From NCBI GenBank assembly GCA_949130495.1, contig OX422217.1, forward strand, positions 575,890,606 through 575,954,605: a stretch of 64,000 nucleotides of DNA. The letters run 5' to 3'. The notes beneath the pieces are model-generated. The model worked only from the letters and a program-made list of their open reading frames with translations. It was not told the origin of the DNA and searched no databases. The translations under genes and the position numbers were made by a program. Of the stretch, positions 35,832 through 47,709 are shown piece by piece (within the stretch, counting starts at the first letter, position 1; every line of letters starts with the position of its first letter). Origin of the DNA: Sambucus nigra. Its lineage: Eukaryota > Streptophyta > Magnoliopsida > Dipsacales > Adoxaceae.

Positions 35832-37484
35832 TGTGAAGTATGGAACCCCGAATTTTATTAAATATTTCCTTTTTACGTAAATCGATGTGGAAGCGTAAGA
35901 TGGTTCAACTTTAAAACAACAACAAATTTTAAATTCTTAAAAAATTTAAAGTTAAACCAAGTGAAGTAAAATTAATCAATTAATATATTCACTTAAACCG
36001 ATTAATTCAATCCAAGTCCTAGAATTTGCCTAAGTCATATTTATCAATATTAGCTAAATAGGCGAAACCAAATTTTAGCAAATGACTTGAATTAAGTAAA
36101 ATTTACCCAATATTTAATTTAGCACCAAATTAAGTGAGTGTGAAGATTTAAACCGAATTTTATCTTGAATTATCCTACGCATGCGTTCTAAATTATTTAA
36201 GCAAGATAAAATAAACGAATCACACTACGCCGCGATGTACGAGGAAAAACCCAAGACGGGAAACAACCTCGGACGACTCTAGCCACAAATCCACTAGATA
36301 CGGAATTACAAGTACAAGACATATAGACTTACAATGCACGACTCGATCCCTCTCAAGCCTCGAGGCTTCTTCATGTAGACACCTCTTCCTAGCGGATAAC
36401 CTTGGAACACCACCACGGTCTGGGAATCCACCGATAGGACTTTATACGGTCACCATCACCCGAGAAAGGAGCCTTTATCCAAGTGGGTAAAACAACATAA
36501 GAACACTTCTTCTTTCTTTGTGGGTGGTAGAAGCAAAACCCGAAACTTCTCTTCAATTCGGTGTAGAGAAAACCGGTGCCAAACTCCAAGCAATTGATAA
36601 GTATATAAGAACATGGAATAAACTCATTTGGGTGTAAACACTAGAGTGATGGAAGTTTTTATCTAAAAATCTCACTCAAAACATGAACATTTTCCTAAAC
36701 AATTTTTGCTCTCAAACTCTCTCTAAGAGATAAACTAGGATGGAAAAGTTAAGAAAAGTTAAGTTAGAAAATGTCATTCCCGCACATATTAAAGTCTGTA
36801 AAAGTTGGTTAAAAACCAAGTGGGGAAGTGGGTGCAAAACTGCCAAAAAACTGCCAATAACTGTTCCGGCTTGGCATCTCGTTCGAACGACATTTCGTTC
36901 GAACGAAATCTCGTTCGAACGAGACTTCTAACGACGTTCCATATTGAACTCGTTAGAATCTCGTTGGATATCTCATTAGAACGACACTCTCATTCGAACG
37001 ACATATCTAACGACGGACCAGTATGCTTTAGTGGGAACTCGTTGGCAAAACTCGTTCGAACGACATATGGTTCGAACGAAAAAACTCGTTCGAACGACCT
37101 ATCGAACGAACCACCAGAAAGTTTGAAAAATTCATTTTTAGCCCAGAAAACTTTATAAACTTATTTTAAAGTTCTAATTAATTATTTATGAAAATAAAAC
37201 ACAGTTTTTATTAAACCTAACACCCAATAAACTTGTTCCAAGCTCCTATATATATAATATTGCATTCATACCTTGGGAGCATGGAACTATTGTTGATGAC
37301 GTAGAAACGAGGCACGCAAACCGACACATTTGATGAAGCGTTATACTCTTTGCCGCTACGTCTTCAACAAACACTTCATAGGCTTGAGAATATTACAATT
37401 ACATACTATCCTATGAATAAATGTTTTTGTCCAAAATTGAGCCAACACTATACATGGACTCAATTGGAAATTTGTGTCCTTACA
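35832..37484 (-). mobile_element. 5' LTR of the gag-only element (1653 bp)
   Basis: Matches 30382-32023 with scattered substitutions and small indels. Palindrome array at 36877-37113, more regular than in the 3' copy (for example CATTTCGTTCGAACGA, and AAACTCGTTCGAACGA twice). A TATA box lies near 37245-37256. Confidence 0.93.
36877..37113. repeat. palindrome array, copia 5' LTR
   Basis: Same array as at 31417-31653. The 25-base stretch shared with the Tekay LTR is at 36910-36934. Confidence 0.95.
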
Positions 37485-37523
37485 GGTTCGTTACAAAGTT
37501 TGGTTTTTAGGTTCACTTGTGAT

Positions 37524-37533
37524 TCTCTCTCTC

Positions 37534-37580
<47 letters not shown>
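37524..37580. repeat. (CT)n followed by (TA)n
   Basis: Right border tracts of the TIR element, mirror image of 29389-29496. Confidence 0.95.
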
Positions 37581-37585
<5 letters not shown>

Positions 37586-37660
37586 TTCAAGTGGAAATGA
37601 AACTAATTAGCTAGGTGAATATTATTCTAAAGTAAGCTAAATAATAAAATGACAAGAAAT

Positions 37661-38222
37661 AAAATAAGTAGACCTGGAAAAATGAGGCACGACACGATAA
37701 CACGACACGAACCGACACGAAGTTATAAGTTAATGGGTGGACCCTTAATGGATTCGGGTCATATCAGTGCCAACCCGATAAGACACGATAGTTAACGAGT
37801 CGGGTTATAGTTGACCCCCTCCATCCGTTAATACTCGATAAAACCCATTATGACCCATTAATTTAAGTAAATAAGATATACTTTTGGAACTTATAAATAA
37901 TTTATATAGCATAACGTTAATTTAATCATAATAAATTTTACTAAATGAGAGATTTAGTAATGTCAATGAATTAATGCGTCAATTTGGGTTCAAAAATGAG
38001 ATAATATATTAACTTGTATACACTTAAAAATAATTCATTATCTTAATGGGTATTAACGAGTGAACACGACATGACACGATAACAAAATGGCTCGGGTTTG
38101 GATATGATTTTTTCACATGATAAAAAAGTCACCCGTTTAGAGAAGAACCCGATATGACCCAAACACGATAAAAACGACACGAACACGACTTAACACGACC
38201 CATTGACAGGTCTAAAAAAAAG
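37661..38222. mobile_element. hAT-like MITE, about 546 bp
   Basis: The ends are inverted: TAGACCTG at 37669 and CAGGTCTA ending at 38214. Sub-terminal parts are rich in 'cacgacacgata/cacgaacacgac' on both sides in inverse arrangement. Eight-base flanks AAAATAAG and AAAAAAAG match at 7 of 8 positions, fitting the hAT 8-bp target duplication. The core contains several ACCCGTTAACGAG-type words. No coding capacity. Confidence 0.65.
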
Positions 38223-40399
38223 TGATGTAATTAGAATGAGAAAGAGACGAGGAATGAAATCCACTCGCATTTCATACAATAAACAGTAGTTTCAAACTTT
38301 CCAATCTAACTAACTTCCAAAATATTTATCTAATTCAAAAGTTGATTCTCATCACACTAATGAATTAACATAAATATTATTTTTGAAAAGTAATTTCAAT
38401 TCCTACAAACTCCACTCCAAATAGACTAAAATTAATCAAATCAACCACCCTCTAGAAAAAATTCTTATAACTAATTTTAAATCATCAACAACACAACAAA
38501 AGTAGTAGAAAGTTAGATTACAAGTTAAATCAAAAGATAAGCCTATCTCTAGTTTGAATCTTAGGAAAAAATAATAAAGCTAGCTTTAAATCTTTTCTCA
38601 AAAATGGTTTATCATTTTTCAACGCGTAAACAAGTGAAGGAATTAGAAATTACTAATATAAAGAAGTTAACAAAAAGAAAAATATCAAACAAAATTAATT
38701 GAATCCATGGAGGCTTCATTTTATCCCTTGAATGGGATGATTAGTCTAGCATAATCAACATCCAAAGTATAAAATAAATAATTAAAGCCATATGTAATCT
38801 AAACAAGTTTAAAGACGGAGAAGAGATTATCAAACCAACTCTTTAATTTATATTAAGACTCCACTTCTTACAAAGCCATCCCAATCTTAATTGAATTACA
38901 ATACTCAAATTATTTTTTTGCAAAGAAACTAAATATAATTTTCCCTCTAAAATTTGTGCCCAAGAACAATGCTCTCAAAAAATGAGTCTCTCTATAATTC
39001 AATCTTTAAATGATGCATGGCTCTTTTTTATAACTGGTAAAATGGGTTTATGGGTATATTTCGAATGTTAAGTGTAGAGGAAAAAAGGGGAATTTGAAAT
39101 AATGGTGAGGGTATTTTAGGAATGCACATATGTAATGTGTTTTGAGGGTTTGAGGAGAGTTGAGGTTCATTTTAAGGAAAATATTAAACATTTAGAACAT
39201 GTGATTTTTGGGTTGTTGGGGTTTTATTAGATGTGGGTTTATGTTTTGATGAATGGGTTTGGGTTTTGGGGGTTAAATGGGTAATGGGTACAATGATTAT
39301 ATTCGTATTGGATGAGTTTTGTTGGGCTACCGGGTCTCATCGATGGGTCGGGGATGTCCCGGCAGTAGGGGTAAGTTTTTCGACGCTTTTGGAGCGGGTC
39401 AAAATGGGTCGCCATGGCTGTTGGGTTTCAGGTGGGTTTTTCGAGGGGGTGGAAGCAATGGGTTATTGGTGGTTGATGGTTTAAGGACGTGGCTTCCCGG
39501 GTTCAGGCTATTGGAGTAGGGGTCGGAGCCACTTTTCCAGGAGCTTTCTGGGTTGAGGTTGGCTGAATGGTGGTGGCATAAGGTTTGCTCATGGTGGGAG
39601 AGAGGTGGATATTGAATTTTTTTTTTCTGTTTAAGTTCTTGGTTATGGAGGTAGAGGAGAGAGATAAAGAAGAGTGGGTTTTACTTATATGAAGAAGATG
39701 CGATAAGAGAAAGAGGATAAAAATCTGGTTTGGTGGTTGGGTATTTTTAATAAGGTATGAGAAGTTATTGGGTGTGTTTGTGGTTCATATGAGTAGGGTT
39801 TGAGTGAGGGAGGTGTTAGGGGAGTGTGAGTGCATGGGTATAATTTGTGTTCGTGTAAGAACTTTATTATAAAAATAAAAAAAGGAACATATTTATTTAC
39901 AACACAACAAAATGCTAAAATATAAAAAAAATAAAGCACACACGTATAAAAAATAAAGACTCAAAATAAAATAAAAAATAAAAATAAAAAATATAAAACA
40001 ATTAACACTAAAAAAATATAATGAAAAAATATTAATATCACACACCTAAATTTACATGGACACGAACATATTACTATGTATAAAATGACATGCACCTACT
40101 TTACAATATTTACATAAAATCATAAAACACTCAAAGTAGAAATAGAGATACTAAAAAATAAAATAAAAAGAAAATGATACGAACAATTGTAGAATGCATA
40201 TATTAAAAATAAGGACGATAATACTACAAACACATTATATGGAACGGGGCTTAGGAAGGTTTAGGCTTGGTTTTAGGATGGTTAGTTTGTACGAGACTGG
40301 TTTAGTCAAACTTAACCTCATAATTGTCGTATTCGACTTGATTTAGAGCGTTCGATATCGCAAATGAATATTGACATACAAGATAGACATATACCCGCA
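38223..40399. other. non-coding region with a G-rich gene-like block
   Basis: AT-rich sequence without a gene. 39150-39600 is a G-rich block (gggtttgggttttgggggtt) whose minus strand has a short open stretch starting ATGGCGACCCATTTTG (about 39410). Its composition is unlike its surroundings and resembles the interior of the TIR element at 29.7-30.1 kb. It may be a captured gene fragment. I see no domain. Confidence 0.4.
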
Positions 40400-42763
40400 G
40401 AAGGCCAAACTTATTGCGAATTAATAATTCAAAACTGTTTAATTGTGGTATAATTTTAACACTTTTCAGTGCTTATCATAATCACTTAAGAGGGAACCTT
40501 TATCATAAATTTTGAAAACAATCGTTTTTCAACTCCTTGGTAAGAAACTCACAAAATCTCACGTATGGACCAAGGAAACACTACTAAGATTTTAAATATT
40601 TAGTCATGATCAAGTTAAGAACTAAAATCAATATCCACATTGTACATATCAAATGCAACTAGTGAGACACATGTGCTCAAAAAGTATGAAATCGATACAA
40701 AAGATCTCAACAATTTTGTTTATCGTGATTTATCAATTCAATTTCAACCAAACAACTAAATCAATCAAACTTTTTCACCAAATGTTTTAGAATTCTCTTT
40801 TAATGATTATTCAAGTTAAATTGGTCATCAAATCAGTATATATAAATTACTTAACCATATTTGATAAAAAAAAATATAAATATAAAATCTTTTTGGATTA
40901 TTGAAAAAGAATGATGCATGGGTATTTACAAGATCATGTTAGTAAGAAAGCATAGCATTGAAAGAAAATGCATAAGAAGGACATTTTCATGGAAATCTCA
41001 CCAGTGCATAATAAATCACTCCAAACGAGATCAATTGAAATTATCTCTCCCACTTTGACTTATTTCCACACAAATCAAGAATGGATTGGGAATGTAAACC
41101 TATAAGAACTTACTCATCCTAGCAAACTATCAATCTGGATAGCGGTGGGGTTGTTCATCCCCTCATAAATAGTAGGAATATCAACACTTTCCTTCTTTAT
41201 AAATTTTACCAGAGTAACATCAAGATGAATTCTCTTCGTGCATTCCTAGGCAACCATTACCTACCCTCAATTTTATCATTCATGTCAACTCTCTTACTTA
41301 ATTTTCAAGTTCATCAATAAGATATCTACGATAAAATTCTTTCCCATTTCTAATGAACCTATTGTGTCCCCATATCAAGTGTCTAGAAGCTTTATTCAAA
41401 TGGACTTGTATCCTACAAAACGTACAATAGTAAGCCTTCTTTCTTATCTATTTAGGTCTCAAATATCCTCTTTCATGTTTCTTTTATTTGAATAAAAATT
41501 GGAAAGTATGGTTCGATTTACGATAAGACAAGAATCCACTAGCAACTTTGTCATCTCTCCTTTCAATTATCCTACTACACAATTGCGGAGGAACGTCTGG
41601 TAATGGTCTTGACGTATAATCACGGTGTTTAACAAAATTCATTCAATAAAAGATATCTCCGATATCAAAATCATCTTCCAATTCGAAACTCAAGGAGTAA
41701 AAATCACAATTTCATTTCATTTTTCTCAATTTAAAACAAAATGATTCCAAATTTCCATTCTTATGAGAATAATGTGCATGAGACAGATTGTGAATGATCC
41801 TTTGAAATTTTGTTATTAAGACACTTTTTCTTCGTCAAATCAACATTATCTTTCAATTTTTGTTTCGTCTCACTTTTCTTTAAAATCAAAGAATCGGTTT
41901 TCTTTAAAATATGTGATGAACACTCACTTGATGTGTCACCTTGATAAGAAGATGATTTGTTTTTCAAACTTTTAAACGAGTCAAATTAACTATTCAAATA
42001 CTCAAATTTTTTATCAAGTTCACTTTTAGGACCTTCACAAACAAGAAGCTCTTTCTTTACTTTTTCAAGCTCAAGAGACAAATCATTTCTCTTTTGTTCC
42101 AAAAATTTGAGTTTCTCGAAATTAAAACTTTTTGAACTTTTGAACTTTTGAGTCTTTTAAAATTAGAATTTTTTTAACCTCAAAGATTAGTTATCTTATT
42201 TCAAAGCAAGATTCATTTCTAAAAACTCACGTGTCTTTTTTTCAATCAATTTCATCTTTTCATTCATAAGTTGAGTCATTTAAAACTCTTTAAAAGCTTA
42301 TTTTTCTTGTTCATAGAGGTTGACTTGATTAGCCAAAATCATATTCAACTTTTTAATTTTGATAAGTTGAGCATTTAACATATGAAAACTTCGACTCAAT
42401 GATTTTCTATCTCTAATTTCATCATATTTATAAAAAATTAGCATCAATAGAGATTAATTTCACGGGTGAATGGAAAGTTTAATTTTTCCCCTTATCTATT
42501 TTGGATTTCAAATGTTATATCCTCATAATACGATCAAAAGGTATGACACACTCAATACTATCCAAATTAGTATAAGAAATATCCATCATAGTCACAAAAA
42601 CAATATTTACTCACAAAAAAATAAAATGTAACAAAACCTAGCACAATTCACAATCAAGTAAAGGATATGACTAAAAGGCAAGTAACACAAAACTAAACAC
42701 AAGATATACTCAAGGATGTTAATGTTACACATATGAGAACCTTGTTCTGATACCAATTGATAA
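40400..42763 (-). pseudogene. degenerate copia-like internal region
   Basis: A primer site in reverse (gttctgataccaatt, 42744-42758) next to a TG-type LTR start at 42764 marks the 5' end of a minus-strand element. Going left, broken Lys/Glu/Leu-rich frames follow (for example 41761-41967, KKTDSLILKKSETKQKLKDNVDLTKKK, and 42000-42440), looking like the coiled-coil part of a copia gag. Near 41400 is a stretch containing YCTFCRIQVHLNKASRHL that may be a decayed zinc knuckle. No pol domain is seen. Very old. Confidence 0.35.
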
Positions 42764-44224
42764 TGTGTGATAAACTCAAATACGATTTGAAGATTCATAT
42801 ATTAATACTCAAGTAAAAAACAAAAACAAACGTAGAAGGGGTAAACAGGTTTGAATGCATCCTAACTGAAATTTTTTGATTAAAAAAAATTTCTTGATAT
42901 TTTAAGACTCCTAAGACTCGATTTGATAAAAACCTTCGCAAATGAATTGATTAACTCACGTTGAGACGAAATTAAGTGAATCTAGTGGGGAATCCTAGAT
43001 CTAACACACTTAATCAAGTTTTAGGCAAATTCACTAAATGCAAAATATATCTATGTGATGTGTGTGATTTATTGTGTACAAGCCAATACAAAACATATAA
43101 GAGCAATCATAAAACAAGGTTTGTGAGGAAACTACCCCCACCTGGCCGAAAAAACTTCGATGTACTCCAATTATCATTTCTACTTTAAAAATAATTTGAC
43201 AAACGATTAGAAGATAACTCTCACACAATCTCTATTTCATAGTTAATAATGAGCCTTTCAACTTTATCCCAAAGTCAATGAGAATGCACCTAAATATCCA
43301 TGTCGTGAACAAAGAAGCCCATTCTCTTCCATGAAGTCACACCAAAATTTAATTTCTTCAAAAAATTGAAATGCTTAAAGTTTTAGATCCTGAAGTAGAA
43401 GATCAAATTAATTCAGTGTATATAAAATGATAGATCTGAATAAATCCACCCTCAATTCTCTCAAAAACACTTTGGATCAAATATAAATCAAAATTTCGAA
43501 AAGTTTTTGAAGAATAGGTGAGATTTTGTTTGAAAAGAGACAAAAGACCTCTTAACTTTTGAAAAATACTTAGAGATATATTTCAATTGTGTGAATTTCA
43601 GATCCTAAGAATTAGGAGGGAAATTGACCTTTAAAGAGAAATTTTTCAAAATATGGGATCGTTATGCGTATGAATCAAGTTTGTAATGTGTACAATTCAA
43701 TCGAGTATGGTATCGTGTGAAATGTCATATGCAGGGGAACAATTTGGTGTCTTGCAAAATCCATCGGTGTGCATCAGCTAAAAAAAATGTCATGTGAACG
43801 GTTAAGGAATAAACTTTTAAAAAAAAGCCTTAACATGTTCCAAAAGAAAAAGTAACTCCCAAAAGGTTGTCAAAATAGTTTAAAATCTAAAACTATTTTA
43901 AATCACTTGTTCAAATAATTTTAAACATCCTCGCGCTTTTTTAGAAAGCGTAGTGCACTTGTATGGTAATCCATATACACTTCACAACATACACAAAAAG
44001 GATTAAAACCTCAAGGGTGCTCTATTTATTTCGTCCCGTTACCCTTTTCGCTTTTGTGATTAATTATCACAAATAAATGGTGTAAAAATGCACCCAAATG
44101 AATATAACACCTCAATAATACTAATACAACCTATCTAACGAATAATAAAAATAACAACTACAACTACAAATGAAAATGAAATACAAGTCTTCAAACTAGT
44201 CCCCAACTTCAACAAAGCGTCAAC
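42764..44224 (-). other. probable LTR sequence of the degenerate copia-like element
   Basis: Starts TGTGTGATAAACTC beside the reversed primer site. Without a second copy the far end cannot be fixed. No coding content is recognised. Confidence 0.3.
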
Positions 44225-44408
44225 GGTGCCATTTGAAGATTGGCCTTTTCTTATTATATATGAATCGTTATTGCAAAGACCTTTTACTCAAAATCCCCTA
44301 CAACCTACAAATACACTTAAAATATGTATATGCAAATAAGAATGTCAATCCAACTTTTCAGAGTGAGAGTACAAAAATATGAAGGCAAAAGTAAATTCAC
44401 CTTCATAT
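44225..44408. repeat. dispersed repeat copy 2, ending at a TA tract
   Basis: Homologous to 14100-14287; ends 'aaagtaaattcaccttca' followed by TA repeats. Confidence 0.8.
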
Positions 44409-44427
44409 ATACATATATATATATATA

Positions 44428-44820
44428 GAGGAAGGCTCACCTACATCATGCACTATACATCACACCTAATTCTAGGCCCTAGAAAATATTTTTTTCAAAT
44501 TTTATATTTTTCCCTTGAAATTAACCTTCCAATCAGCACATATGAAAAAAATTAGGTCAAAATACATTTTGTAGCTATTTTTAAAAAATTCATAAAAAAC
44601 TGCTGGCGCAGACCCTTATAAATAAGGTATTTTTAGCAGTTTTTTGTGGATTTTTTAAAAATAGTTACAAAATGTATTTTGACCTAATTTTTTACATATG
44701 GGTTGATTAGAAGGTTAATTTCAAGGGAAAAATATAAATTTGAAAAAAAAAGTTTTTTAGGGCCTGTAATTAAGCGTGATGCATGGATGATGTATAGAGC
44801 ATGATGTAGGTGAGCCTTCT

Positions 44821-44822
<2 letters not shown>
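44428..44822. mobile_element. fold-back MITE, about 395 bp
   Basis: Almost the whole element is one imperfect inverted repeat. The left end GAAGGCTCACCTACATCATG is mirrored by CATGATGTAGGTGAGCCTTC at the right, and the arms of about 180 bases meet around 44600-44640 ('aactgctggcgcag' ... 'agcagtt'). TA tracts flank both sides. Its transcript would form a long hairpin, so it is a possible small-RNA source. The superfamily is not assigned. Confidence 0.8.

Positions 44823-44888
<66 letters not shown>
44823..44888. repeat. (TA)n microsatellite, about 33 units
   Basis: Lies between the fold-back MITE and the second TIR element. Confidence 0.97.
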
Positions 44889-44891
<3 letters not shown>

Positions 44892-45530
44892 AGAGGTTCA
44901 AAAGTGAACATAAGAGATGAACATTTTCATAAACATTAACAAAAAATACCTAACAATCCATTAATTTTAATTCCTACATTACAATTGGTCGGCGCTAGCA
45001 GCAATAGGCACGCGCATGACACTCATGTAACACGTGTTATTTTTTAAACACCCCACCACTCCACCCCCGCACCTGTCATCGTACACCATTTAACAGCAAA
45101 ACTAACTGCTATAAGATAGCAGTAATGGTCAGAACCTTTCTACCAAAACTTTTAGAAGCCTACCATACATCATCATTAATATGCTTAGTCGTTGTAGAAT
45201 CAAACTCCAAAAATTGGTGGCAAGTTACTTCTTCATCAAACCCATTTGCTGACTTCATCAAACCCAGTTGACCAAGCCAATTGTCGACTCTATCAAATAC
45301 GGGCATATCATTTGATTAGCTTTGATATTTTTTCCATCAACGAGTAGACCTGAAAATAAGCGACAACGGATGTGTGTGGTAGGGGGTGTAAAAAAATATT
45401 CGAGCGACACACGTGTTCGTTGCCATTGGCGAGGACGAATTATAACATAGGAATTATAATTAATGGGGTGTTAGGTGCTTTTTTAATAATGTTTGTAAGG
45501 ACATTTTTCTCATGTTCGATATGTTACATT
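44889..45530. mobile_element. DNA element with long inverted repeats, copy 2
   Basis: The arms match copy 1: left 'aacaaaaaatacctaacaa', 'attaattttaattcctaca' and 'caattggtc'; right 'aggaattataattaatggg' and 'gtgttaggtgctttttt'. The interior ('gctataagatagcagtaatgg', then 'caaacccatttgctgac') is unrelated to copy 1. About 640 bp, uninterrupted. The right end is only approximate. Confidence 0.6.
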
Positions 45531-45539
45531 TGTGTATAT

Positions 45540-46632
45540 CATACGCCGCTACATTTGTCACGTCACTTCGATCTCACATGATGGCTTCTATTCAAATTCT
45601 AAGAATCAAGAATTCAACATCTCCATCAAGTGTCCCACATCTACCTCAATGACTTCACATTCCAAGATTTTAGGGATTTTATGCAAGTGGTACGTAAGAG
45701 AAGTCAAAACAATGAAAGAAAGGAAAGATAGGAAAATTCAAGGGCATTTTGGTAATTTTATAGTCATAGTTTATAGGTCTGGTGAAATGCAAAGCTGAAG
45801 ATCTCGACGCCACAAATATACTGGAAGAAACAACACCTCAATTCGAGCTACGGTGAAGAAGTTATGACCTTTTGAAGATGGAGAAAATTCCATAGAAGAA
45901 TGCTGATTTCTTTTAACCCCAAACCAACAAGGTACCGTGAACCAAATAGTGAACCGGTTTGAGGGGGAATCGGTTTGGGGTACAAGCAAACCATTTCGGG
46001 GTACACGCACAGCAAAGAGTCCCACCGACTCAAAACTCTTTGGTTTTCTTATAAAAGCTAACTCGGGGGAATTATTTTTTTAAGACTTGGAGAGACGTTT
46101 TTGAGAGTTCTATTAGATCAAGTCTTCATATTTTTTAGTCTCAAAAACTAATGTTTTGATTCACACATCAATCCTATACATTTGTGAATCCTTTTGGAAC
46201 CCAAGAACACTTTGCTTTTGTTCATTCTTGTGGAGTGCATCTCTACACCGTATGGCTGCGTGTCATTGAGGATCTTGCTGCATGAAGATTCTTTGTCAAA
46301 GATTGGGCTATGAGTCCTTGGAGGGTGCTTCATGTATTCTCTTGATGAGTTCAAGACTGTGAGTCTTTGTGGGTTAGTTAAGCGTTGATTCATTGTAGAT
46401 TTCTCTATGTAATTGTAAGTTGTGATTTATTGAATTCATAGTGAAATAAAGGTTTTACTCGAAAGGTTTTTTTTCCTGAAATCTGTGTCTCAGCATATTT
46501 GATGGATTGAATGTTTACGCATGTGTAAGGGATTCTTTAATTTGATTTTTTGTTTGAGCAAATTTAGACACCCAATTAAATAAGTAATCCGATAAATTGG
46601 AAATTTGCGAACTTGGATCAATATTACACATT
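45540..46632 (+). mobile_element. probable LTR of a plus-strand copia-type gag element
   Basis: Lies before a primer site and a gag related to the gag-only element at 30-37 kb. It contains 'gaaccggttt' words, a TATA-like 'cttataaaagcta' (about 46050) and ends about '...caatattacaca'. The start is not fixed. It resembles parts of 1640-2206. Confidence 0.45.
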
Positions 46633-46639
46633 CTCAAAT

Positions 46640-46744
46640 TGGTATCACAGTGGGTTACTCTAATTTATTGCGTTATCCTAATTTTTCAAGGGTTTGATTT
46701 TTGATACAATTTGACTTCTCACATCATCAAATTGGTATCAGAGC
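46640..46744 (+). promoter_or_regulatory. duplicated primer binding site
   Basis: TGGTATCACAGT at 46640-46651 and TGGTATCAGAGC at 46733-46744. Each is followed by 'gggttac(t/g)ctaatttat(t/c)gcg', so the primer site and about 30 bases after it are present twice, 93 bases apart. The first copy is degraded (CACAGT for CAGAGC). Confidence 0.8.
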
Positions 46745-46837
46745 GGGTTACGCTAATTTATCGCGTATTCATATTTTTTGCAAAATTATGTGATATTTTT
46801 TTAAAATTAGTTTTGTGAAAAAATCGCAAATTTTCCA

Positions 46838-47709
46838 ATGGAACGTCCATTTAATGAGGAGACTATTTTTGAAAAAGTTCACAACCATGATAATAATTTA
46901 AAAAGTTGAAATTTGAAACTTTGTAAAAGAATTAAAGTTTTGGAAAAAGAAAATTCTCTCTTTAAAAGTAAGTTTGAATATTTGCAAGCGTTTCAAACTC
47001 AAAGTGATATTTGTCTTGAGCACTTTGGTAATTTGTGTATTGATTTTGATTCTTTGAAAATTGCCAAAAAGAAGAGTGATGAGAGAATCCTAGTTTTAGA
47101 GAAGGAGTTGGAGGACTTAAAAAATTCTAGGGCTCCCATTTGTGCCGTTGAGGATAAAAAATTAATTGATGATTTTACGGCACGTGAAAAGACTCTTAGG
47201 GAAAAGCTTATTTTTATTGAGGGGGAGCGCGATAAAGTGGTAAGTTTAATTGATAATTTGAAAAAGAAATCCCTCAGATTGGAAGAGTCTAATTCTTTGC
47301 CTGAGTCAAAAATTTTGAAGTTAAAAAATGATTTGACAGACTCGAGTAGGTTTGATAGTGATGGTAATGGCTCATCTTGTTCTCATGCTTCTAGTGCTAA
47401 ATCCAAAACCATTATTTGTTTTAGATGGTCAATTAATCCCAAGGACGTTAGAAAAGATCACACTTTAGGAAACATTCCTCCCGTTTACACTTGTTCACAT
47501 TGAGGTAGGAAAGGTCACCTTAGGAGATTTTATTTTGATCTTGGAAGAAGTCCTAGGAAGTCGAAGTCTAGTGTTTTCTTGGTTCCTAAATCCCCCACAG
47601 GACATTTCACATCTATTTGAGTTAGGAAATCACTCTTTGATACGCTAGATTTTAGACAAGTTGATTCTCATTTTCTTGCACATGACTCTTCTCTTGCCAT
47701 ATCATATAG
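46838..47709 (+). pseudogene. copia-type gag relic lacking the N-terminal domain
   Basis: Starts MERPFNEETIFEKVHNHDNN, then one frame to about 47709 with stops at 46907 (TGA), at 47501-47503 (TGA replacing the second Cys of a CSHCGRKGH zinc knuckle) and at an IWVRK Trp position near 47620 (TGA). Most of it is a coiled coil (residues about 25-170). The C-terminus aligns with that of the gag at 33800-35776 (GRKGHLRRF..., VRKSLFDTL..., DSHFLAHDSSLA). The UBN2-type domain and the first zinc knuckle are missing. No pol follows. Confidence 0.75.

Larger units (their letters stand above)
30377..37489 (-). mobile_element. gag-only Ty1/copia-type element, complete structure (TR-GAG-like)
   Basis: Minus-strand element with both LTRs, initiator-Met primer site, gag, polypurine tract and a near-perfect 5-bp target duplication (GGCTC at 30377-30381, GGTTC at 37485-37489). 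The internal 3.8 kb contains gag but no protease, integrase, RT or RNase H, not even relics. Elements of this plan have been described in plants as terminal-repeat retrotransposons with a GAG domain (TR-GAG). It would need pol from a related copia element. It sits inside the right arm of the TIR element. Confidence 0.9.

Noticed and set aside
42764..44224. Integrated pararetrovirus (caulimovirid) sequence
   Set aside because: The Lys-rich coiled-coil frames near 41.8 kb raised the idea, but there is no RT, movement or coat domain; the primer site next to an LTR-like TG start fits a copia-type element better.
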